DNA of 64,000 bases from contig JACVVK020000017.1 of NCBI GenBank assembly GCA_018292915.2, forward strand, positions 3,396,001 through 3,460,000, written 5' to 3'. The notes under the pieces were generated by a model. That model worked only from the letters and a program-made list of their open reading frames with translations, did no database searches and was not told where the DNA came from. Source of the DNA: Batillaria attramentaria (lineage: Eukaryota > Mollusca > Gastropoda > Batillariidae). A program made the translations under genes and the position numbers. Below are positions 1 through 11,500 of this stretch, in pieces. How positions within the stretch are numbered: the stretch's first letter is position 1; every line of letters begins with the position of its first letter.

Positions 1-111
1 TCAAATATACCTCCGCTCCCGTAAATAAGCGAAATAATCTTTCAGTTCCGGGTGGGCGCACTCTGGTTTTTAGCGTAACTGGCCTGTGCTTGTCAATACT
101 TTTGTGGGCAG

Positions 112-849
112 CTGGAGGAGATGATTCAGACCGGAGTGAAAGCAGAACTGCAATGTCTCGACTCAGTCGACACAAGCTTCTTGTCCAGTGTCTACTTACC
201 TAACAAGATTCATGCTGGGGACTGGATCTGAATGACACACACATGAATGACATTTCCTAGGGCTGTGTCAACCAACTGGTTAAGAATTATTACGAAAAAT
301 ACTATCCTATCAGATTTTTGTATTGTTTTAAATACAGTATCTTTTCTGTTCACAATAGATGTGCAGGAGTGTAAGTTTTCTGAAAAGTTCTTGGACGAAG
401 AGCTTTTTAACTACCAGTACCTTCACAACAGTTACGTGGAGATAATTTTGGGAGATGATCAGAAACAAGGGAAACAATTTTGAGCGCAAGTGTTATTAGT
501 AATTACAGCTTACTGTCACCTTTTCCCAAGAGAAGTTTGCATTGTGGGCTTAAGTGGGGCTGAAATCAAAACCTGAGTTTATTTGAATGTATTTGCCTGC
601 TATCTAAAACCTTGTGCATGTACGGGTGACAAACAGAAGCCTATCCTAACAGTTGAAAGAAAAGTTGCCAGACTGCCTTAGGGTTCCATACTTGTTGATA
701 AACTGCACCTTCCTTGTTCACCGCAGACTTCTGTGTTGCAGTCATTTCAACAGAAATTACAATACGGTCCTGCAGATCCAATTGCCACAATCACAGTGAT
801 TCTCACTGATGGAACTGCTTACCGTGTGGATCACGGCGCCCGCTTCTAG
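112..849 (+). other. Possible exon fragments of an unidentified gene
   Basis: Three open stretches each follow an AG acceptor-like site. 112-231 starts after a TTTTGTGGGCAG site and reads LEEMIQTGVKAELQCLDSVD and onward to a TGA at 229-231. 359-483 starts after a CACAATAG site and includes ECKFSEKFLDEEL. 727-849 starts after a CACCGCAG site and includes PIATITVILTDGTAYRV before a TAG. Their amino-acid composition looks protein-like, but each ends in a stop without a convincing donor, and the phases do not give one continuous protein. They could be decayed exons, the 3' end of a gene lying to the left, or chance. I do not recognise a family. Confidence 0.22.
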
Positions 850-1167
850 GCAGCCCTGAAGTCTCACAGCAATTGTGCATCTTTCATTTTAACCACACCA
901 GTCTACTAATTCCGTTCCACATCTCTTTGATAGTGTACCGACTGATCTGTTCCACCGAGATTTGGCAAAATCGTGAGGAAAAGCAAGTCTGTCTGCAGTG
1001 TCTCCAGTCACGTAGCGCCACTAGGTCTGCCACTGAACATTCTAGACGCCACCTTTGCTCAGTGTAAAATCAAACTTTGGATTCTCACTGAAAATGATTC
1101 GGCTGCAACAGCGCTGGCTTGTCTGCTCCAGTACCTCACAAGCGGAGAACTAGCCGTTAGTCACGTA

Positions 1168-1902
1168 CAGTATACGCCGGTTATAAGAAACTCGAGGGGG
1201 GTGAATTTTTTGGTTTCTTATATACTCCGAGTTTTCTTATATCTGAAAGTCGGATATAAGAAAGTATTTTGAAAAATATTTCTTATAACCGAGTTCAGTG
1301 AAAAAAAGGTTTAAAACATTTCTTTTTTCTCAGTTCGTGTATGTTTTGCATTAAATTAAGAAATATCTGGTTTCTCTTAAAGACCTGCACAGAATATATA
1401 TGTGTAGAGTTAATATACACCAGTGCGCTTGTGTCCTTCAATGTCAGATGTTTTTGTTTGAACATGAAAATACTGTTTTTGCTTCCCAACTGTAGCGCTG
1501 GCGGTCATGTGGTAAGAAAAAACAAAACAAAAAGAAAAAAAAAACAACCAAACCAACCAACCAACCAACCAAACAAACAAATAAACAAACAAAAAAGAAC
1601 TAAGGGGAGAGAGAGAGAGAGAGAGAGGAATTCCCTTGTATTTATAGGATATATTAAAAGTGCATTATGTATCAACTTTTGATCTATAAAACACTCGTCC
1701 TATTAGAGTATGATATGCGATGCTTTCCGTGTCTAATTTGGCTAAAAAAAGCTGCAAATTAGCTTTTTTTTCTGTTGGGAGGGGGAAGGGGGATGGAGGA
1801 AGATGGACCACGTATATTGTCAAAGAAAGGAATTGATCAACAGTTAGTCTAATACTGATAGTTTTATTCTCCTTAACGCGAGCCCTGTAGACAGAGACAG
1901 AC

Positions 1903-1933
<31 letters not shown>

Positions 1934-2410
1934 CTGAGCTCCCAATCCGGCAAAAAAACAAATTAATAATAAAAACAACATATAACAATAGAACAACAAA
2001 AATGCATCTCGTATTTTTTTCTTCTTGCCAACATTCAATTTTGCACGGAACACAATGGTAAAGAACCAATTCAAGAAAAGAAAATCATGCGCCATCATGT
2101 GCCTGTCCTAAGTGACGTCAGACCTGACCTGTTTTCTTAGAATGAGTGAAATTTTCTTGGAAATGTACTTTCGGTTTCTTACAATGAGTGAAATTTTCTT
2201 GGAAATGTACTTTCGGTTTCTTATATCCGAGTTTTTGTATCAAGCGGGACAAGAAATTTGCTTTCCTAAAACCGAGTTTTCTTATAAGCGAGTTTCTTGT
2301 ATCCGAGTTTTTGTAATACATAATAAAGAAGAGTTTGGCCGGGGGAAAAAAATTCGTTGGCAATAACCGAGTTTTCTTATATCCGAGTTGCTTATATCCG
2401 GCGTCCACTG
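1168..2410. mobile_element. Non-autonomous pogo/Tigger-like DNA transposon
   Basis: The ends are inverted repeats: the left starts CAGTATACGCCGGTTATAAG, and the right, read on the other strand, starts CAGTGGACGCCGGATATAAG. Both are flanked by the dinucleotide TA (1166-1167 and 2411-2412), the target site used by Tc1/mariner/pogo elements, and the CAGT terminus is typical of pogo/Tigger. Variants of 'cttatatccgagtt' recur near both ends. The interior is AT-rich, has two GA microsatellites (about 1613-1628 and 1910-1932) and no transposase ORF, so it would depend on an enzyme supplied from elsewhere. Confidence 0.75.
2141..2224. repeat. 42-bp direct duplication
   Basis: Two adjacent 42-bp units (2141-2182 and 2183-2224), each starting AATGAGTGAAATTTTCTTGG, differ by about one base at the unit end. 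They lie in the right subterminal region of the pogo-like element, where internal repeats of this kind are common. Confidence 0.85.
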
Positions 2411-2629
2411 TATTCAAGGGTGCCCTATCTATCCCATATAGTTTTTGATTCATCCGAAGACTGAGCAAATACAACAGGCCACGCTGAAGTGTAATGGCAA
2501 AATAAAGTCCATTGATGTCATTTGAGGAAAAAGGCCATTGGGTTAATGTCTCATTTTGAAACCATCCCAAAACTGATGGTATGGGACTTACGCCATTACA
2601 CGGCAGCATTAGCTACACGCACAGTCATC

Positions 2630-2702
2630 ATACACACACACACACTAGCACGTCTTCAGCTGGTGGCAGCAGGCACTAATACACACACACACACACACAC
2701 AC
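2630..2702. repeat. CA microsatellites
   Basis: Two short (CA)n runs (about 2632-2645 and 2681-2702) separated by unique sequence. Confidence 0.9.
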
Positions 2703-2710
2703 AGACAGAG

Positions 2711-5505
2711 TCCAAATCTAATACATAAGTTGACAGACAAAATCAAGACGCTAAATCAATATTGTTTAAAAAATATTGCACCTTTATTAGGACTAGAATA
2801 ATTTGTGTAAAATCTTACTAAAATAATTGTAAAAAGTTTTCTGTTGCATTGTGTGTGCTCTCTCCTCCTTTTTGACCAGACCTGCACAGAGAAAGGAACA
2901 GAGTAAGAACATGTATGCATGTGACAGTCAGTGCAACTGAGGATATATGCATTTCGTCAATACTGTATAACACATCTGGGAAAGAGTACCTTTGTTGGAG
3001 TTAGACTTGTTTCTTGGTCTTACTTTTAAAAACTGATACAACAGAAACCTGTAGTCATTGACTGAATTTTTAAATAGTGTTTTTAAACACTTGCATTGAC
3101 AGAAACTAAAAATAGGAAATTCTAAACGGAAGTCATTTAATGACTTCATTCAACCATCTAATCAAGCAACCAACTGCTCTAGTCTAAGTATTCCAGCAGG
3201 TGTACTATTTAAAGATGGAAGTACTGGGAAATGATTAGCAGGTTTCTCAACACAACTCTGAACAATACACGTTTTTGAAAAGGCATTTTGATGTCCTATT
3301 TTATGACTTCTGTAGAATCGAAAAGCTGTGGTATCTTGTATTACACAGACTCTTTCCAACAAGAAGTAAGTCTGGAGTCAAGGCGGTTTGCGTGCATGAC
3401 ATGCTGTGCTTTGTTACACATAACGTTTAGGTGTTTTAGTCCGTTCTAGTTTAACCTAACATTTGTGTCATTTTTTTTGGTCATGTTTAAGGTTAGGGTG
3501 ACGCCTAACTACACCTGAACATTGTTGAAGAGTTTACACCTGTTCAAAAGCAAACTAATCAAAATGCCTTTTCTCTTATATGCACATTATGTGAACAAGA
3601 CTGTTGACTACAGACGTTTATACAAAACAAGTTACCTGTTTACCGTACTCCCCCTTAGTTTAGAGGGTTTAAGGATCTTGTCGCTGTCTCCGATTTTTTA
3701 GTCAGGGAATTCTTCACAAGGATTTCTTGTCTGTGCTTTTAGCTGCGATCTTTGTCACAGAAGCATGGAGAGAGTAGTTTAACTGGTATATGGTCGTGTA
3801 CTCTCCCATTAGTCCAGGGTTTGTGAATTCACCATTATTCCATGGTTACGTTAGTTCTCCTCCAGATTACAAGGTTCCATCTTCACCTTGAATGTGTCAC
3901 TTGGAGTTGCAATAGTTCTATGCATTTACATTTGCATTACACACCAGTGTGAGACATTTCAAGAGGTTTTGCCATAACAACCAATCACAACTGTGCAAAT
4001 GAGTATTATGAACGATTGCTTGTGATGCTGAGTTTGTAAGAGCTACAACTTAAATTGTTTGAGTCAAGAAATTTACAGGTGCACACAATTATGATGCATG
4101 GTAGAGAACAGATGAGTCAGATATACACTGATACATGTACAACTTTAACAGTTTTAAACCTTTTGAGAGGCCACTTCTCTGTTAAGAAAGGTCATGCATT
4201 TTACAAACAATTTAAGAAGAAAAAACAAAACACTAATAAACGAAGACTTTTCAAAATTGAGAATCATATAACTGCATCCATTTTCCTTTCTGCAGCTATA
4301 GCGTTGAATTACACTTCACAGACACCAGTATTTACATGAAGTGTAACTTTAAATTTTGTTTCCTACTGTAGTATCGCTGTACTAGAACAAGCCTTTGCTT
4401 GCAATTCCCAAACCAATGCTGTACTAAATAAGGTAAGGTAAATAAGGTAAGGTAAATAAGGTGAACCAAATCTCAGGATTTCCTAGTTTTCTCCTGTTTC
4501 TATTGTTTGTTTTTTTTTAATTAAATATTTAACTGTAGTCATAGTTGGTGTTTTTTTCAAGCAGTGAAGTTTCATAAGTAGTTTCTCTCCACTCATTCTC
4601 ATATTTGCTTGTCTGAAACCAAGACTCAAATTCACACAGGGTATTAAACAGTAACATTTTATATGCAGTGACAGCATTTTGAAAAGCAATTGACGCAAAT
4701 CTTATGATGTGCTTTTCTTTTAAGTATGACACACTCATGACAGAATACCATGATCTTTAGCATATATTCAACACAGTAACAACTCCACACCCACATAACT
4801 GGCAAATCAGAATGACAAAATCATGTCAACATTCAGCTTCTTGGAACACCATCGCTTTCAATATGCTTCTCCATTCACTTTTTTGAATGCTATATTACTG
4901 ACCACTCTTGACCCTATACTAGTCATGCAGTCCCATTCCCCCCTCCCCCTTTCCCCCCATCCATGAAACTAAACAGGAAAGCATATCGCAGTTTTATGAA
5001 AATCCAAACAACTTTACTCAATACTTTAGCACTCACCACTTTCAGTGTCAGTAGTCATGTTCAACCGTATGAGAACTCGAGACTCAAGGTTAAACTAAAA
5101 CGTTTTATTTCTCTTCGCAATAAAATCAGACAAATGAAGCAGAACAGAACTCACCATACTTAAAAAAATTACGTCTAAAACAATAATTACGACCAATAGT
5201 TTTTTTTCCACAACAAAACCCCTGTTTTTAGCTATCCGATGTACTTTTACCACAAGTGGAACCAAATCTTTCTTTTTTCGAATCTGTACTCTTGGTTTGA
5301 TTTTTACATTTTAGCCAGAGCAATGATAAGATGATTTAGTGTTTCACTGCAATAGTTGTACATATTCTTTCAGGGGAGGTGATTGACATGACAGTACAGG
5401 GATTGCCCGTACCTCAGTTCATGTGATTTATGAGTGGTGTTTCCCAGCTACTGGCTGAGACAGATGAGACGCCGTGACACATGATGTGGAAGATGTAGTT
5501 TGAGA
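2711..5505. other. Intergenic AT-rich stretch / 3' flank of the KH gene
   Basis: No exon, RNA gene or recognisable transposon was found here. A short tandem 'aaggtaaggt' run sits at about 4430-4460. The part next to 5506 is expected to include the 3' UTR of the minus-strand KH gene; TTTATT at 5104-5109 reads AATAAA on the minus strand and is one possible polyadenylation signal. Confidence 0.4.
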
Positions 5506-8500
5506 TTAGTAGCCGCCACGGCCAGAATAAGGGTGGGATCGCTGCTTCACCCCTCCTCTTGCAGATTTCACTGGTCCACCGCCTCCACTGCCATTGGTAC
5601 CCCAACTATCACCTGCAAATTCAAGTAAAGAGTGGCTAATCCTGTGTAAGCAAAACGTGTGGACAGCTGGGCAGTAACACTAACAGCCTAAGTAATCACA
5701 AAAATCTGTTCTCTGTAGATTACAACAACAAACAAGGCATTCAAATCAAAAGTACCCCCCCCCCCCCCCCCAACTAACTATACAATTACAATTCATGTTG
5801 CAACTACAAGTGCTACTAACACTTGTGCTGCAGGTGTAGCAGAGACTGGAGACTGATGTAGACAATGATGTCTATATCAGCACTATGGTCCTGCCTTTTA
5901 TATGTGGCCAGGCAGCAGTGAGACACAGACAGGGTAACTGCAAAACACAGCACCCTGCACTGCACTTGGGCATACAGCCCACACACAGTCATGTACTGAC
6001 TAGCCACAAGCCAGGCTTAAGCACACATGCCAAGTGTCACACTGAAATAGGCATACTTTCCACCACTATCAGTATCACTAACCCAGCCGACAACTACCAG
6101 TGCACACCTTCCAATTTAAGTTTCCCTTCATTTTCACCGCCTCTCCACTGTTCAACTTTTCCCCTTCATCCGCCCAGAATTTGGAGGGGCCGTTGCACAC
6201 CACTGCCAACCACACACCCAGAACCCGGGTGCTGACACGCGAGGACACTGTTACTATGCACCCAGACCATCGGCACTGTTAACGGGGAAAATTCTTCTGC
6301 GGCCAGTTTGCGGTCTAAGAGAGGTAACTCCCATTAATATCAAAACTGTTTTTCACGCGCAACTGGGCTGTTACGCCTCGATTCAGACACGTTTTGTTCA
6401 TCAAAATACTAGTCTGGCATTATCAGTCTGAAATACAGTCCTGACTTGTATTTTTCTGAAATGGTGACTCGCAGACCATGTGCAGCAGAAGATACACATG
6501 TATACATCACATGTATGTATACATAATAAGTATTGTAAGTTACACATTTTCTTTTTTCAACCACAGAGTTTGTTATTGTGATCTTTTAGTGTGGTTCAGC
6601 AGTCAGATCTAAATTGATGTGTTTCCATTCTGATGCCTTTGGCCATGTATCTCCGCTCTCAAGTTGACCGCTACGCCCAAATTCTCCAATCAAAAATATT
6701 TTTCTGTGCAAGTGCTTATAATTATGTCATACCATATCAAACACGATTAGGACACAGCTGAGGAAAACCTCTTTTAAAAAATTGGAAAATTGCCAAAATC
6801 AACTGGTTGGCAAGGGTTGTGCATGCACACAGTACGTGGGTCACAGGGGAATTTCATCACATACTGCCAAGGTTGGCAATGAATTAAAGACTATGGACAG
6901 TTTTGTTTCCTAGTATTATAACAAGGCAACGAAAAATGTTTGCTAACCATAATCTGTGTAGTTGCTGTAGTCATCGTATGATGCAGACCCTGCGCTGGAC
7001 CCATAGTCATAATACTGTCCGTCTCTGCAAATATGAAGCAGGCACATTTTGGTTATGTGGAACAACAGAGCCAAAGTCAGTGTAAACAAAATGACAAAGA
7101 ATGAGACTGACTGACAATAACTTTTACTCATGCTTAAGGCAAAAAGTTACTCCAATACACACAAAGCCAGAATAAACATGTATTCTTACCCTTGTCCGTA
7201 ACCTTGATCCGAGTATCCAGCACCGTCATAACCTTCATTGTATCTCTGTGGAGGCCAAAACAATCACTTCGTCATTCTCACTTTTAGTGACAACCAGTTT
7301 GAAAATAAAAGGTAACAGACTACCGGTATACTGCGGCATCTGCTACCTATAAATTAACAGTTACTTAAGATTTACTACATTTAGAGAGGATTTTTCAGGA
7401 AGACTTTAGGGTTACAAGGGAAATGCAACTGCTACAGCACACTCATCAATAACTTGTCACTTTATGTCACACAGAACCCATGGCTGACAGAAGGAACCCA
7501 CTGCCTATGAAAACATACATTTCTTTCTCAGCAAGCAGTCACACCAGATCATCATTCAGATGACTGGAACAAACCCTCAACTTCTCAACAGCTTGGGAAC
7601 AAATAAGCAACTAAACAAAGCCATCTAGTGCAAAGCAAGCAGGACCTCCTCAGGCACGTAGCTACTGATACCAAACAGTTTTTCTAGTACAAAAGAAAAC
7701 TGATCAGTAAATTAGTAGTTTCAACAATACATGCACATCATAAAATGATAAATGTTAAAATTAAACAGTTACAAAGCCAAATGCCTTAGATTTCAGTTGT
7801 CTCACAATATTGCAAATCATCCCGAACTAGATCAGGCAGGTCCTATAATGACAGCATCGGCTCTTGAACACCAGCTGTTCCCAAAATCATGATTGACATC
7901 AATCTAGTTTCAGCTCCAAATATACTTGGAAGCACACCAGCACTAGTAGTAGTGAGGGTGAAAGTACTAATGAAATGATGACAGACTGTCTAGTGACAAC
8001 CACAAAGTGTTGATCACTTGTTGAGTACCTGCTGACCTGAAAATCTCATCAGCAATAATTAAAACTTCAGAAACAGGATGATTGTTTCAAAAGAAAAACA
8101 GAAAGGTGGTGGTCACATGCCAGTTAGATGCCTATTGGAGGCCCTAGGTTAAACACTACAGCTACTGCTGATCAACACACTCACAGAACTGTAGCCATCA
8201 TAGACGGGAGCCTGAAGATAAAACAAAAGAAAGAATTATAGCTATGAGAAACCTTATCCCATATATGGCCAAGAGTCAGATTTTCGGGAATTTTGTGTGA
8301 CATGCACCTTGCCTCGCTTTGGTCAGCAATAATTCACAAACTCATTCACATTACAACCACCAACTCACACAGACGTTTAAAAGATTGAATAAACTCTCCA
8401 GGAAATTGCATGTTTTGTTTTGTATATTTTATTTTGTGTGGTTTTGTGACCGTTTACATCGACTCGAAGGGGCAATTTCTTGTCACAAAAATGTGACAGA

Positions 8501-11500
8501 GCCACGGTTGGTCATTTGAATCGTCAACAAAGTGATGAAATCATAAAGAAAACATGGAATAGCTTCAATGGTTTTGAAGAATATCAGCATAAGAAACTCT
8601 TGACGCGAACCGATCTACTCCTGAAAACTTTATTTTGTATTTATGAAGAAAATCGCAAAGTGGTTTTGAACGTAAGTGGATTAGTGTCAAGAAAATCGCC
8701 GTGAGAAATCGATCTTTGCCTCCTGAACAGTAGGGAGAAGCATGACCGGAAACAGTGCAGAGGAAAGAATTTCATATGCTCTTCAAATGCCGCGGTGCAT
8801 TTCGATGCTGACATGGTGTTTTCTTTGGATAAATCAGAATCAGAATAAAAAAATCGATTTTTGGTGTAGAAACAAATTAGGTGCTGGTCGATGGTTTGCG
8901 AGATTAGAGCGGCCATTGACCCCCCAGGGGCGCTTCGGTCAGGGGTCATAACTAGGCCAGGCAGCTCTTATCAGCACACCAGGGCGCGAACAGATAATGG
9001 GAGCCTGAGGCCAGTAAACCACCAGGTAAGTTTTTCGTATCAGTGTTTGGATTTTTTTTACGTCCAGGAACTTTCTTTAATGATTGAATTGATCATCAAA
9101 CGTTAGGGTTTCCTCCAAAGCAAGCATGAATTTTAAAAGATGGGCTTATTTCCGTTTTTTTAGTGGTAGAGCTGAGGGTCTTTGAGGAGCTCTTTGTTTC
9201 CTGGATGGATGGTTTTGAAATTACCTGTGTGACCATCGTGTAAAGCTAGCGTGCTGTAAAAATTCTTTCACAAACAAAGTAATTCAAAGCAAAGTCGTGG
9301 ATCTAGAGTTCTAAAATGTAAAATTATGGCCAAACAATAAAGACAACCACACCCGACACAATTTTTTTGTCCCGTTTTCGGTCAGCTGTTGTGTACATCA
9401 GTATACACTGGTGTATGCATTATTCCATTACGAACGTGATCAAACTCTGAAAAACATGCTTCTCAGTAGGGCGGTGTGCATTATTTTTGCAGTTCTACAC
9501 AGATTGCCCTCTTTCATTGTTGATCTCAATGAATGATACTTCCATATATTTTTTTTTATAGTAGCCCAAAAGTTTGTCAGTTTACACTGTCGCGAGTCCC
9601 TGAAGCTGGCGTACATTGATGTACTGCTGTGTGTTTTTTAAATGATTTTGTTTTGAAAGGTATATTTTGTAAAATTCAGTCATCTGTCATGTTTCACTGG
9701 GTTTTGAGATCTTTTTTTGGTGAAATTTGCATTTAGTCTATAAAGTTTCCAAATAGGTGGCTGCACATAAATTTACACCTAGCAAATGCGGCTCTCTTTG
9801 TGTAAACTGATGTACTGTGGGTATATTTTCAAAATTTGCTAAGCACAAAAAATGGTTGGATTAGCACAATAATGATAATGATGTTTTCTTAGAAATAAAC
9901 AAAAAAACTTTAGTAGTAAAGATCCGTTCTTATGATTCAATCGTCGTGGTTCAGTACATAAGTATACACAATGTGTATGTTTCGAGCAGTGTAAACAGCT
10001 AAGTTTCAAAGTATGCCTATTTTATGGTGTGATTGAATTGCTTAGTTTTCTGTTTTCAGTTCTGATACAATCTTGAAATTTAAAAAAAAACTCTTCTCAT
10101 AGAGCATTTTCATGTCTATTGATTGTGATCATGTTGTGCATCATTTTACACTGTTCAACTGCAGCCACTCTGTGTAAATTGATGTACAGTTTGATTTGCG
10201 GTGAAGGAATAGATTTTAGTATAGAGGATAATTGTTAATTTTCTTGCTTAAAAGCATTTGAGTTCCCCTAATGAGTACATTTCCCTTACATTTGAAAGCA
10301 AATCCTTGTATTTGTTCTTGAGTCTGTACATCAGTTGACGCCTTGAAAGCTCTTGTCTTAAGGCGTAAAATTATGTACTGTGTGCCTTTGATTTTGCATC
10401 TGGTATTAGAGATTCTGAGTTTTGCTGGTTCAGATTATTTTCTAAAAGGAACTACTTTTGAAGGTATCTCTCAGGTTTGTTCAAGTGACCTTCCCTTACA
10501 CTAGTAATAGTAGTATGATGCAGTACATCAGTTTACCCGGTTTCATAGTGTAAATTTATGTACATTCAGAGCAGTTTGGACAAATTTGAATAATGCTAGG
10601 TTTAGACAGAGTAAACTAAAGGCAAAATTCATTATACTATTGCAGGTGATGAAAAAGACAGATGCAGTTCTTGCGCCAATGAGAGGGTGGATCTTCCTAC
10701 TTTCCAGAGATGGAGGACATTGCCTTTGTTGATCTGGAGTCAGTCTCAGGGCCCCTGGGTTTGACAGAATGGGGGGCATGGCTCCTTGGTGGAGGAGCAA
10801 CTGGCTGAACCATTGTATATTTTTGCTTTGAAGGATATGAACAATACAATACACAATATCCATTAAAATGCGGCTTCTCTTCATAGAAGACACAAGTGTT
10901 TGAGTTTTGTATAAATCTGCGCATGTGAGACAGAAAATGCAGAATTGGCACAGTGATTGAGTGTAAATGTTGAACTACACTGCTTTCACTTTCAGTAGTG
11001 TTCATTCATTTGTAGTAAAGTACATTTGAATTGGCTGACTGATTTTGCTAGGTAGCATGCTAACAGAACAGGGTTCACTTTTGATTGCAAGCACCTACAC
11101 AAGATCTTTGATTCCACACCTGCGACATTCTAAACCAATGATAAGTGGGCAGAGCTGTGCTGAACAGTTCAGTGAAGTGTGCAACCTTCTATATCAGGTC
11201 TGGATTTGAAATGGATGAAGAGTTTGAGGGGTAAATTGTCACAAGAGTACCTCTTTACAAACGTTTTGGTGTACATTTACGTACATACATCTGTTTAACA
11301 ATACAATTATCATCATTTTGTTGTTGGTTTACGTCTTGACAGCTGACAATCATGCCCAGATCACAGCTGCTTCCTTCATTTAGTGTTATATTGGATTTTA
11401 TGGATTGGGCCTCATGTAATTTTAGACTTACATTAACTTTGTTGCCCGCCACGGTGTCAATTTACATACAGATTACAGCTTTCCATGACAATTTTTGCCC

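Noticed and set aside
1200..2400. Telomere-like or satellite array of 'ttatatccgag'
   Set aside because: The motif copies cluster at the two ends of a TA-flanked element and are in opposite orientation, so they belong to the transposon.
8880..9027. Plus-strand exon ending in CCACCAG|GTAAGTT
   Set aside because: A good donor, but no acceptor, no coherent frame and no partner exon; it lies inside a minus-strand gene's intron.
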